Positions 25,264 through 30,575 of a DNA stretch of 35,748 nt are shown in pieces. Below the pieces are notes generated by a model. That model ran no database searches. It saw only the letters and a list, made by a program, of their open reading frames with translations, and was not told the origin of the DNA. The first letter of the stretch is position 1. The number at the start of each line of letters is the position of its first letter. Origin of the DNA: a virus; the IMG/VR virus record IMGVR_UViG_3300020163_000009, positions 1 through 35,748 of that record. The stretch is one strand, 5' to 3'. The position numbers and the translations under genes were made by a program.

Positions 25264-25500
25264 TTAATTTTCACCTATACTAACACCATAAGCTACTTTA
25301 AGATCATGAATAGTTGTGTTGTTGTCTATAACAAAATCGTCTGATGCATCTACACCAGTAATATCAGTCATAGATGATAATATATTTAACACTGACAAAC
25401 TATCTAAATCAAATTTAGTAAGTTTATCAGTATCTTTATGTGGGCCTATTTCTAAACTAAGAAACTGGTTAACGCAAAATTTTGTTTCTTGCATTGTCAT
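25264..25500 (-). CDS. Acyl carrier protein-like
   Basis: This 78-residue acidic protein carries F-D-L-D-S-L-S-V-L-N-I-L-S-S-M (about 30-44). The D-S-L at 33-35 matches the phosphopantetheine attachment site of acyl carrier proteins, with Ser34 as the expected modified residue. It is followed by D-I-T-G-V-D-A-S-D-D-F and T-T-I-H-D-L-K-V-A-Y, like helices III and IV of ACP. The N-terminal helix is less typical. The ATG overlaps the stop of the upstream gene (TAATG) and follows AAGG. The fold assignment rests on this pattern, and activity is unproven. Confidence 0.55.
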   Translation of the reverse strand: MTMQETKFCVNQFLSLEIGPHKDTDKLTKFDLDSLSVLNILSSMTDITGVDASDDFVIDNNTTIHDLKVAYGVSIGEN

Positions 25501-25664
25501 TATTTACCTTGACTCCTACGCAGCCCACGTGCAGTAGTAGGTTTCTTAGGTTCTTCTGAGTTCTGATTAAATGTACCAAGTTTACCGTAACACTTGTTAC
25601 AGGTACCATGAATAGAGCCAGCAGGACGATCACACTTGCACGGATGATTTGATTCTTTAGACAT
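25500..25664 (-). CDS. Small zinc-finger-like protein, 54 aa
   Basis: ATG 25664 follows AAGGTAAATTT. The 54-codon frame has P-C-K-C-D-R and G-T-C-N-K-C-Y-G (Cys at 9, 11, 22 and 25), enough for one zinc site, then a basic tail (T-T-A-R-G-L-R-R-S-Q). It probably binds nucleic acid or a partner protein. The stop TAA overlaps the ACP-like start. It is too short for most gene callers. Confidence 0.72.
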   Translation of the reverse strand: MSKESNHPCKCDRPAGSIHGTCNKCYGKLGTFNQNSEEPKKPTTARGLRRSQGK

Positions 25665-25671
25665 AATAAAT

Positions 25672-25845
25672 TTACCTTAAAACAGTGTGTAAACTCTCGC
25701 AAACAAGTAGTAACCTAAGATACTCATTCATTGAAAGTTTTGCTTCTTTAGATTTTTTAACTAATAAATCTTTTTCCTCCTTGTTTAACCTAAGATAAAC
25801 ATCATTAGATCTGTTAGTTGGTTTGTATATCTTTTTCTTTGACAT
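25672..25845 (-). CDS. Ribbon-helix-helix DNA-binding regulator
   Basis: ATG 25845 follows AAAGGAAAGTAGT (57 residues). The product has a basic N-terminus, a strand N-D-V-Y-L-R-L-N, a helix E-E-K-D-L-L-V-K-K-S-K-E-A and a second helix M-N-E-Y-L-R-L-L-L. This is the Arc/MetJ/CopG-type order. Such proteins bind operators as dimers, with the strand in the major groove. It may recognise repeats or operators in the control region; its target is not shown. Confidence 0.72.
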   Translation of the reverse strand: MSKKKIYKPTNRSNDVYLRLNKEEKDLLVKKSKEAKLSMNEYLRLLLVCESLHTVLR

Positions 25846-25846
25846 A

Positions 25847-26110
25847 CTACTTTCCTTTATTATCTGACTCCCAGGTACATGTTCCACATAAATGTTTGTT
25901 ATCTTTACTAACAGAACAGGACAGTGCAAAGGTATGTTCTGGCGTAACCTCATCTTTCTCTGGTCTATAATCTATAGCACCACGTACAGCATCCTCAGCA
26001 ACCTCATATAGAGACCAGCTTCTTGGTGGCTTGTATGATGGTTCAAGTTCTACTGTAAACTTTTCTCCACATACATCACACATAACTTTGGCTTTTATAT
26101 TAACTAACAT
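25847..26110 (-). CDS. Cys-rich hypothetical protein, 87 aa
   Basis: The product has C-D-V-C-G-E-K-F near the N-terminus and H-L-C-G-T-C-T-W near the C-terminus, giving two CxxC pairs that probably bind zinc. Between them is an acidic helix region (Y-E-V-A-E-D-A-V-R-G-A-I-D). Family unknown. A repeat arm (GGGGCACTGGC on this strand) ends 15 bases before the ATG and runs into TTAAAGG. Confidence 0.65.
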   Translation of the reverse strand: MLVNIKAKVMCDVCGEKFTVELEPSYKPPRSWSLYEVAEDAVRGAIDYRPEKDEVTPEHTFALSCSVSKDNKHLCGTCTWESDNKGK

Positions 26111-26125
26111 ATACTATACCTTTAA

Positions 26126-26337
26126 GCCAGTGCCCCTTAAACACACTTTTTGGACAAGAAAATAGTTGGTAAATTAAACAGTTTGTATTCTATGGTTGGT
26201 AAATCTACTAAGCCAGTGCCCAGTACACAATACTAGGTGTCGTTGGTAAATTTATTCAAAGCGACACATACTTTGTTAAACTTATCACTAGTACTATTCT
26301 TACCATATACTGGGCACTGGCTTAGTAAATTTACCAA
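26126..26337. repeat. Repeat cluster with TTGGTAAAT sites
   Basis: There is no gene in 26111-26340. A truncated repeat (GCCAGTGCCCC) lies at 26126-26136. An inverted pair has 29-base arms at 26196-26224 and 26309-26337, matching at 28 positions. Each arm is TTGGTAAAT, then CTA-AGC-type linker, then the 13-base core. TTGGTAAAT also occurs at 26166-26174 and 26243-26251. GTGTCG/CGACAC may pair in the spacer. The sites may be operators or iterons. Confidence 0.8.
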
Positions 26338-26340
26338 TAC

Positions 26341-26571
26341 TTATTTGTTTAATATATCTACTAAAAACTCACTTGCTGGACTTGCTAATTTTACAAGTTT
26401 ATTGATATAGGTATCTTTATCAATAGGAGTATCTAACAACCATGATGGTTCGTGTTCTGATAAAAATACCAATGCTTCTCTTATCAATTTGTAGTATTGT
26501 CTACCGTACTGTTTGGTATACTTATCGACTTGTTCAGATATTTGTTTAGAAACTTGTTCGTCAGCTAACAT
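26341..26571 (-). CDS. Hypothetical protein, 76 aa
   Basis: This is the first gene of the minus-strand operon beside the divergent control region. The product has an N-terminal helix (V-S-K-Q-I-S-E-Q-V-D-K-Y), then Y-Y-K-L-I-R-E-A-L-V-F-L, and a C-terminal helix (L-V-K-L-A-S-P-A-S-E-F-L-V-D-I-L). AAGGAA precedes the ATG by 7 bases. Its leading position could suit an early regulatory protein, but I recognise no family. Confidence 0.62.
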   Translation of the reverse strand: MLADEQVSKQISEQVDKYTKQYGRQYYKLIREALVFLSEHEPSWLLDTPIDKDTYINKLVKLASPASEFLVDILNK

Positions 26572-26697
26572 AGTTAAGTTCCTTTGGTAAAAATGTTTGA
26601 TAAATTTATTATAACTTTTTTCTAAGCCATACTGGAAAGGGTTCTTCTGACATCATATAACCGATATTCAACCAAAAATAAAGCGGAAAATTTGTGG

Positions 26698-26849
26698 CAA
26701 GATAGGCAGTCTACTGACAACTAGAAAGGGTAGTTCCCCTATTCTACTCTATATATAACGACTTTCCTACCCTTTCTTTCTTACTTGCACTTAAATAGGG
26801 GAAACAGAGAAATTCAGTTATCGGTAGACCACCCATCTTGCCTATCTTG
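26698..26849. ncRNA. Predicted pseudoknotted structured RNA element
   Basis: One continuous left strand pairs with four right segments. P1: CAAGATAGGCA (26698-26708) with TGCCTATCTTG (26839-26849), 11 bp. P2: 26709-26722 with 26816-26829, 12 pairs plus one G-T and one mismatch. A: AGAAAGGGTAG (26723-26733) with CTACCCTTTCT (26767-26777), 11 bp. B: TTCCCCTATT (26734-26743) with AATAGGGGAA (26794-26803), 10 bp. A' and B' come in swapped order, so A and B form a pseudoknot inside P1/P2. Strand and transcription cannot be decided. It may be a structured leader, an antitermination-type RNA or an origin structure. Confidence 0.55.
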
Positions 26850-26891
26850 ACTAGATCACCTATATTGCCTAGGTCACCTATTTTGCCTAGC
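26829..26891. repeat. 18-base iterons in the control region
   Basis: TCACCTATATTGCCTAGG (26856-26873) and TCACCTATTTTGCCTAGC (26874-26891) are adjacent, with a third degenerate copy at 26829-26846 and a half copy TTGACTAGA between. The period of 18 is not a multiple of the DNA helical turn. Iterons like these often bind an initiator or repressor. The first copy overlaps the end of the pseudoknot element. Confidence 0.7.
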
Positions 26892-27032
26892 TTAACCCCT
26901 CTTTTGGGGGACACAACTATATACATGCTACGCGAGAAAATTTTCGGATTTTATTTTTGTTTCTGGCCGTTTTCGGTTATATGATGTTGCAGTTTGTAGT
27001 GGTCTGGAAAAAAGATATGTTAAATAGTTAGT

Positions 27033-27081
27033 TTTATCAAGACAGTGTTATTAAAAGATGCTGTTGATAAAGTTAACACTG
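27033..27081. promoter_or_regulatory. Second interleaved inverted repeat (A-B-A'-B')
   Basis: TTTATCAA (27033-27040) pairs with TTGATAAA (27064-27071). CAGTGTTA (27043-27050) pairs with TAACACTG (27074-27081). All 16 pairs are perfect and the order is pseudoknot-like. It ends 4 bases before GTGAGGG, the ribosome-binding site of the three-codon leader. It could fold in the leader RNA or form a compound protein site in DNA. Confidence 0.6.
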
Positions 27082-27098
27082 AAAGTGAGGGTATTAAA

Positions 27099-27110
27099 AT
27101 GACCGATTAG
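27099..27110 (+). other. Three-codon leader frame (Met-Thr-Asp-stop)
   Basis: ATGACCGATTAG follows a strong GTGAGGG ribosome-binding site at 27085-27091. A good initiation signal on a three-codon frame just after an interleaved repeat is unusual. It may regulate translation or be a remnant of a lost gene. Confidence 0.4.
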
Positions 27111-27126
27111 TTTCTTTTATTTGAAA

Positions 27127-27180
27127 GCCAGTGCCCAGTTATACTTAACTACTATATGTTATTTATAACTTGACACTGGC
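27127..27180. repeat. Dispersed repeat hairpin upstream of the ParB gene
   Basis: The arm 27127-27143 (core plus TATA) pairs with TATAACTTGACACTGGC (27164-27180) at 15 of 17 positions. Inner bases match beyond the core although two core bases differ, and the loop is A/T-rich. Confidence 0.82.
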
Positions 27181-27270
27181 TACTGTTGTTTGTTTCTGTT
27201 TGTTTCTGTTTCTTTTATCACGCGTAATACACGCGGGTACTACACCACTTGGTGGGAAAGTTTATTTATC

Positions 27271-28257
27271 ATGGCTCAAACTGTTTTGAAACACATCGCC
27301 CTTTCTGATATTGTTCCCCCGGATGAAGGTTTGCGTAAAGTCAACCTTGAAGGTGAGAAGTTTATGGGGATGGTTGAATCTGTTAGGTTGAAGGGTATTA
27401 TGAACCCTATCAACGTTCGTGAGCTGCCTACGGGTAAGTATGGATTGGTTGACGGTTTGCACCGTTTTACTAGTGCAAGTTTTGCCGGTCTTACCACTAT
27501 CCCTGCCCAGGTTATTGAGTGTAGCGATGCTGAACTTATGGAAGCTCAGATTATTGCTAACTTGCACAAAGTTGAAGTGCACCCTGTTGAGTATAGCCGC
27601 GGTTTGCTGACTATCTTGCAGTCCAACCCTCTTTTGACTAGGGCAGAACTTTCTGCTAAATTAGCCAAGACTACTAGCTGGCTCAGTGAACGACTTGGAC
27701 TTTTGGATCTCGAAGAGTCTATCGGTACTATGGTTGACGCCGATCAGATCGGTTTGTCCAATGCCTATTCTTTGGCTAAATTGGACCCGGTTGAACAACT
27801 TGAGTTTGTTGACCGTGCTATCTCTATGCCGCCTGCTCAGTTTATGGCAACTGTGAATGGGCGTGTTAAGGAAATCCGTGACGCTAAGCGTCAAGGACGT
27901 GATCCTAAGGCCGCCGAATTTCAGCCTGTGGCTGTCATTCGTAGTCGTGCGGAATTGGTTGAAGAGTCTATTAATAAGACTCAGGCGTCACTATTGACTG
28001 TTAAGTTTAACATTAACGATCCTGTTTCTGCTTTCCAACTTGGTATTCAGTGGGCTATCAAGATGGACCCGGATAGTGTCTTGGTCCAGGTTGCCAAGGA
28101 TGCCGAACGTAAGGCTGAGAAGGCACGTATTAACGCCGAAAAAGATGTCGAACGGCGTGATAAGCGTGCTAAGGAAGCTGTCGCTAAGGCCGCTAAATTG
28201 GCAGAAGATGCTGCTGCCGCTATTGCTGCTAAGATTGCCGCTCACGCTCTTGTGTAG
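27271..28257 (+). CDS. ParB-like partition/DNA-binding protein
   Basis: ATG 27271 gives 328 residues; an in-frame extension to 27190 overlaps the T-rich leader. The N-terminal domain holds L-V-D-G-L-H-R-F-T-S-A (59-69) and A-N-L-H-K-V-E-V-H-P-V-E-Y-S-R (96-110), as in ParB/Spo0J CTP-binding domains. A helix-turn-helix follows (about 124-147, A-K-L-A-K-T-T-S-W-L-S-E-R-L). The C-terminus is a long Ala/Lys/Glu helix. It may bind phage DNA sites for segregation, replication or transcription control. Codons are GC-richer than neighbours. It is the first gene of the right operon. Confidence 0.8.
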   Translation: MAQTVLKHIALSDIVPPDEGLRKVNLEGEKFMGMVESVRLKGIMNPINVRELPTGKYGLVDGLHRFTSASFAGLTTIPAQVIECSDAELMEAQIIANLHKVEVHPVEYSRGLLTILQSNPLLTRAELSAKLAKTTSWLSERLGLLDLEESIGTMVDADQIGLSNAYSLAKLDPVEQLEFVDRAISMPPAQFMATVNGRVKEIRDAKRQGRDPKAAEFQPVAVIRSRAELVEESINKTQASLLTVKFNINDPVSAFQLGIQWAIKMDPDSVLVQVAKDAERKAEKARINAEKDVERRDKRAKEAVAKAAKLAEDAAAAIAAKIAAHALV

Positions 28258-28493
28258 TAACTTTATCTACACCTAGTATCCACACTTGATAGAACTGCTA
28301 GGTGCTAGGACCAGTGCCCAGAGGGATAAGACGCTAGTATTGTTATAAGAACGTGCTAACTCTGGGTATTGGTTTTATTTAACACGCCAGTGCCCAGTAT
28401 TCAGGGATATATAAATATCACTGAATACTGGGCACTGGCAAAGTGATCAAATATTAGTAATGAAAACTAAAATTTAACATTAGAAAGATTAAA
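28258..28493. repeat. Intergenic region with three stem structures
   Basis: There is no gene here. CACCTAG (28270-28276) pairs with CTAGGTG (28298-28304). ACCAGTGCCCAGAG (28310-28323) pairs with CTCTGGGTATTGGT (28360-28373), where the two changes from the core are both G-T wobbles on the plus-strand RNA. GCCAGTGCCCAGTATTCAG (28386-28404) pairs perfectly with CTGAATACTGGGCACTGGC (28421-28439), with GATAT/ATATC adding a further stem in the loop. Confidence 0.85.
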
Positions 28494-29159
28494 ATGTCTA
28501 CCGAACAAACTACTGAACTGATTCCGATGAAAGCTCTTGGCTTAACTCTTCCAAGTGAGTTAAATTTACCCGAAGCTCTTACCAAAACTAGTAGTTTTCT
28601 ACCGCAGGTACGTGTATACGGGAGTGAGAGTAGTCTGGTTAAAGAGGGAAAATTCCCTATGGGGCACTTTGGCCTGTACCATTCTGCTAATCAAATCGTT
28701 GATCTTGGTACTAGTTTTAGTTGTATCAACATCTGGGCACGTTCACGTGCGAGTGTTGTTGTAGGTGAACAACCTATTTCTCACTATAAGTTTGAAAGTG
28801 CTGAGTTTCAAGATTTTCTTAACAAAGCTCAAGCCGGGGAAGAAGGATATCTTGCGGGTCTTGAGTATCTTTTATGGCTTCCTAGTGTTAAGAATTTCGC
28901 GTTATTTTTGTTTGGTAACAAAACTCTTCGACGCGAATCCGCTAACATGAAAGCGTTGATTGGTAGAGCAGCAACTGCTGAGATTAAACTTATCAAAACG
29001 TCTAAGTATACTTGGCACGGTTGCAGTATTTATCCTTGTTCTACTCCGTTTGATATGCCTTCAATGGAAGATATGCAAGCACAGGTGGAAATCTTTAAGA
29101 ATCCTGTGGAATCTGAGATTGAATTGGCTACTGCTAAGAGTAGTGGGCGTAGTCGGTAG
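28494..29159 (+). CDS. Conserved phage protein, possibly nucleic-acid binding, unknown
   Basis: This 221-residue protein has G-H-F-G-L-Y-H-S (about 57-64), then N-I-W-A-R-S-R-A-S-V-V-V and a central helix E-E-G-Y-L-A-G-L-E-Y-L-L-W-L-P. F-A-L-F-L-F-G-N-K-T-L-R-R-E follows, then Y-T-W-H-G-C-S-I-Y-P-C-S-T-P and a final S-M-E-D segment. Mixed strands with many aromatics could suit an ssDNA-binding role in replication, but this is inference. Codons are relatively GC-rich, suggesting strong expression. The last codons and the stop lie in a 16-base tandem repeat. Confidence 0.6.
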   Translation: MSTEQTTELIPMKALGLTLPSELNLPEALTKTSSFLPQVRVYGSESSLVKEGKFPMGHFGLYHSANQIVDLGTSFSCINIWARSRASVVVGEQPISHYKFESAEFQDFLNKAQAGEEGYLAGLEYLLWLPSVKNFALFLFGNKTLRRESANMKALIGRAATAEIKLIKTSKYTWHGCSIYPCSTPFDMPSMEDMQAQVEIFKNPVESEIELATAKSSGRSR

Positions 29160-29221
29160 TGGGCGTAGTCGGTAGTGGACGTAGTAGGTAGTGGACGTAG
29201 TAGGTAGTGGACGTAGTAGGT
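29142..29221 (+). repeat. Five tandem copies of a 16-base repeat
   Basis: The unit AGTGGGCGTAGTCGGT occurs at 29142 and 29158, then as AGTGGACGTAGTAGGT at 29174, 29190 and 29206, with a degenerate continuation. The first copy supplies the end and stop codon of the upstream gene. Because 16 is not a multiple of three, copy-number change would alter only a short C-terminal tail. Confidence 0.92.
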
Positions 29222-29244
29222 AGTTGGTGGGTGGTGTGGCGTGG

Positions 29245-29314
29245 ACCAGTGTGTAGGTAAAGGTACGTCATAGTCCTTGTGGTGTAAGCCTACAAAGAAG
29301 CATAACACACTGGT
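29245..29314. repeat. Inverted repeat in the leader of the exported-protein gene
   Basis: ACCAGTGTGT (29245-29254) pairs with ACACACTGGT (29305-29314); inside, TAGG can pair with CCTA. It resembles a diverged dispersed repeat (CCAGTG core) and lies 28 bases before ATG 29343. Confidence 0.7.
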
Positions 29315-29342
29315 TTTATTTACTCTGAAAGGTAAATTTATT

Positions 29343-29570
29343 ATGAAGAAGACTTTGTTTATTATGACTGTGTTGTGTTTGGGTCTGTGTGCGGATGCTA
29401 GTGCGTGTGGTATTTTGGGCTGGAACTTTCCCATCGCCCGTGCCGTAGCTAATCGTGTACGCTGCAATCGAGTTGTTGTAACATCGGTTGCTCCTACTAC
29501 GGTTCTAGTGCGACCTATTCTGGTTCGGCCTATCTTGCGTGGTGGGTGTGTTGGCGGTGTCTGTCGGTAG
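29343..29570 (+). CDS. Small exported Cys-rich basic protein, 75 aa
   Basis: ATG 29343 follows GAAAGGTAAATTTATT. The N-terminus is a classical signal peptide: M-K-K, a hydrophobic run (T-L-F-I-M-T-V-L-C-L-G-L), then A-D-A-S-A before C-G. Cleavage would leave about 54 residues with four Cys, strongly basic, with a repeat V-R-P-I-L-V-R-P-I-L and a G-G-C-V-G-G-V-C-R end. It should reach the periplasm or cell surface. The A-S-A-C segment is a poor lipobox. A role in superinfection exclusion or host envelope change is possible but not shown. Its stop codon lies in a tRNA-like fragment. Confidence 0.65.
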   Translation: MKKTLFIMTVLCLGLCADASACGILGWNFPIARAVANRVRCNRVVVTSVAPTTVLVRPILVRPILRGGCVGGVCR

Positions 29571-29583
29571 GTTCAAATCCTAG
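29567..29583 (+). pseudogene. tRNA T-arm remnant
   Basis: GTAGGTTCAAATCCTAG matches the T arm of the tRNA 110 bases downstream (GTAGGTTCGAATCCTGC) at most positions. TAGG/CCTA can pair around a TTCAAAT loop. No matching acceptor, D or anticodon arms lie upstream. It also provides the stop codon of the exported-protein gene. Confidence 0.6.
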
Positions 29584-29595
29584 AAGAGTAGTTTT

Positions 29596-29643
29596 GTACT
29601 AGTATACAAGAATTCCTATGAGACAGGCAAAGTATACTAGTAC
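29596..29643. repeat. 12-base inverted repeat upstream of a tRNA
   Basis: GTACTAGTATAC (29596-29607) and GTATACTAGTAC (29632-29643) are perfect inverse copies with a 24-base spacer. The right arm ends 2 bases before the tRNA-like gene, so it may affect 5' processing. Confidence 0.8.
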
Positions 29644-29645
29644 TT

Positions 29646-29716
29646 AGTTCTGGAGTGTACTGGAAACACGTCTCTTATTGTTAGAGGTATTGTAGGTTCG
29701 AATCCTGCCAGAACTA
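29646..29716 (+). tRNA. tRNA-Gln-like (UUG) with non-canonical A33
   Basis: The 71 bases form acceptor AGTTCTG/CAGAACT, D arm GTGT-ACTGGAA-ACAC, anticodon stem TCTCT/AGAGG with loop TATTGTT, a 4-base variable region, and T arm GTAGG-TTCGAAT-CCTGC. The loop gives anticodon TTG (Gln), but position 33 is A instead of the near-universal U and position 37 is T. It may be a degenerate or specialised tRNA. CCA is not encoded. Confidence 0.65.
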
Positions 29717-29732
29717 ATTTAGTAAATATATT

Positions 29733-30281
29733 ATGAAAACACAAATATTAAAAGTAACTGAGACTAATGTACGTTGGCTTGATTTACTTGGGTCAATACA
29801 GTCCGCTATTGGATTATCTATTATGGACCCAATAGACCGTTGTTCTATTAAATTTAGTGATGCAGCAAAATATCTTATACTATTAAATTTACTTGACAAT
29901 AATTATGATGACCCTATAGACGTTCTAAAGATATTAAGAAATACCGATCCTTACTCTCTTAACTTTTTACACTATACGTTTTTGGTAGTTGGTGATGATG
30001 ACTATGTTGAACTAATACAAAAACATAGTCAACTAAAAATAGTATGCAAGTCTACTAGCGATACTAATAGTGGGTTACTTTCACTAGTTTCAGGTTCACT
30101 TAGGGAATGGTACGATTTCATTAATAGTTGTCTTTGTCGGGACAATAAAATATTACCTAATAAAGATACTATTCTGGTAGATATGTTTATGTTAGAGTTC
30201 ATGAATCTTGGGTTGGGCGATCTTTGGTTCAATTATCAACGTAAGTATAAAAAAGATTTTTTCTTGTTGGAGAAGAGATGA
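29733..30281 (+). CDS. Hypothetical protein, 182 aa
   Basis: The product is rich in Leu, Asp and aromatics and largely helical, with L-L-G-S-I-Q-S-A-I-G near the N-terminus. F-L-H-Y-T-F-L-V-V-G-D-D-D-Y and S-L-R-E-W-Y-D-F-I lie in the middle, and L-E-F-M-N-L-G-L-G-D-L-W-F-N near the end. I considered a ThyX resemblance (a helix with R-x-W) and did not find its nucleotide-binding motifs. Family unknown. It overlaps the next gene by 4 bases, suggesting coupling. Confidence 0.58.
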   Translation: MKTQILKVTETNVRWLDLLGSIQSAIGLSIMDPIDRCSIKFSDAAKYLILLNLLDNNYDDPIDVLKILRNTDPYSLNFLHYTFLVVGDDDYVELIQKHSQLKIVCKSTSDTNSGLLSLVSGSLREWYDFINSCLCRDNKILPNKDTILVDMFMLEFMNLGLGDLWFNYQRKYKKDFFLLEKR

Positions 30282-30514
30282 GTAAAACTAACAGTACACA
30301 GAAGCCAGTGCCCAGTGTACAGAAGCCAGTGCCCAGTAACTGGGTACAATTATCTGAACACTTGTCTTTATTGTTTCTACCTAGAAATTTTATTAGACTT
30401 ACACACAGTGCACCAGATAGTAGACAAGAAATAGTAATGACCGACACAGAACTTGATAACTTTATTAAAGAACTATTAAAACGTAAAACTCCAGTGCCCG
30501 GTGTTGAACAATAG
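30278..30514 (+). CDS. Small protein with translated dispersed repeats, 78 aa
   Basis: The start overlaps the upstream stop. Two exact repeats (30304-30316, 30325-30337) lie 21 bases apart and are read in frame as Q-K-P-V-P-S-V-Q-K-P-V-P-S. A third near copy (30491-30500) gives T-P-V-P-G at the C-terminus. The middle is helical (L-S-E-H-L-S-L-L-F-L, L-D-N-F-I-K-E-L-L). The repeats thus supply Pro-rich peptide tails. Family unknown. It may be a genuine gene invaded by the repeat. Confidence 0.62.
   Translation: MSKTNSTQKPVPSVQKPVPSNWVQLSEHLSLLFLPRNFIRLTHSAPDSRQEIVMTDTELDNFIKELLKRKTPVPGVEQ
30304..30337. repeat. Two tandem dispersed repeats in frame
   Basis: Exact cores at 30304-30316 and 30325-30337 with a 21-base period (seven codons). 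The second is followed by AACTGGGTAC, so CCCAGT/ACTGGG forms a tight hairpin. Confidence 0.9.
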
Positions 30515-30542
30515 GTAGACTAACGTCCCTCTTTAGTAGATT

Positions 30543-30555
30543 ACTGGGCACTGGC
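30543..30555. repeat. Dispersed repeat arm in the helicase leader
   Basis: Exact ACTGGGCACTGGC, 20 bases before the helicase ATG and followed by TTTTAGAAAGATAT. A degenerate partner CCAGTGCCCG lies upstream at 30491-30500, within the preceding gene. Confidence 0.88.
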
Positions 30556-30575
30556 TTTTAGAAAGATATATCAAC

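Larger units (their letters stand above)
26572..27270. promoter_or_regulatory. Divergent non-coding control region
   Basis: These 699 bases separate the minus operon from the right plus operon. No convincing gene is present. It holds a large pseudoknot-like fold (26698-26849), 18-base iterons (26829-26891), a second interleaved inverted repeat (27033-27081), a three-codon leader frame (27099-27110), a dispersed repeat hairpin (27127-27180), and T-rich TGTTTGTTTC repeats (about 27189-27210). Small hairpins include CGCGT/ACGCG (27221-27235). TTGACA at 27170 and TTGCCT/TATATT at about 26838-26866 are possible promoter boxes, but none is clear. Confidence 0.7.

Noticed and set aside
25469-25702. 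77-codon minus-strand frame
   Set aside because: It overlaps the 54-codon zinc-finger-like gene in another frame; that gene has Cys pairs, a good ribosome-binding site and tight gene overlap.
26744-26926. 60-codon minus-strand frame with G-D-L repeats
   Set aside because: It reads through iterons and the pseudoknot element, and lacks a ribosome-binding site.
29733-30281. ThyX-like thymidylate synthase
   Set aside because: Only a vague similarity in a helix; the RHR-type motif and flavin-binding residues are absent.
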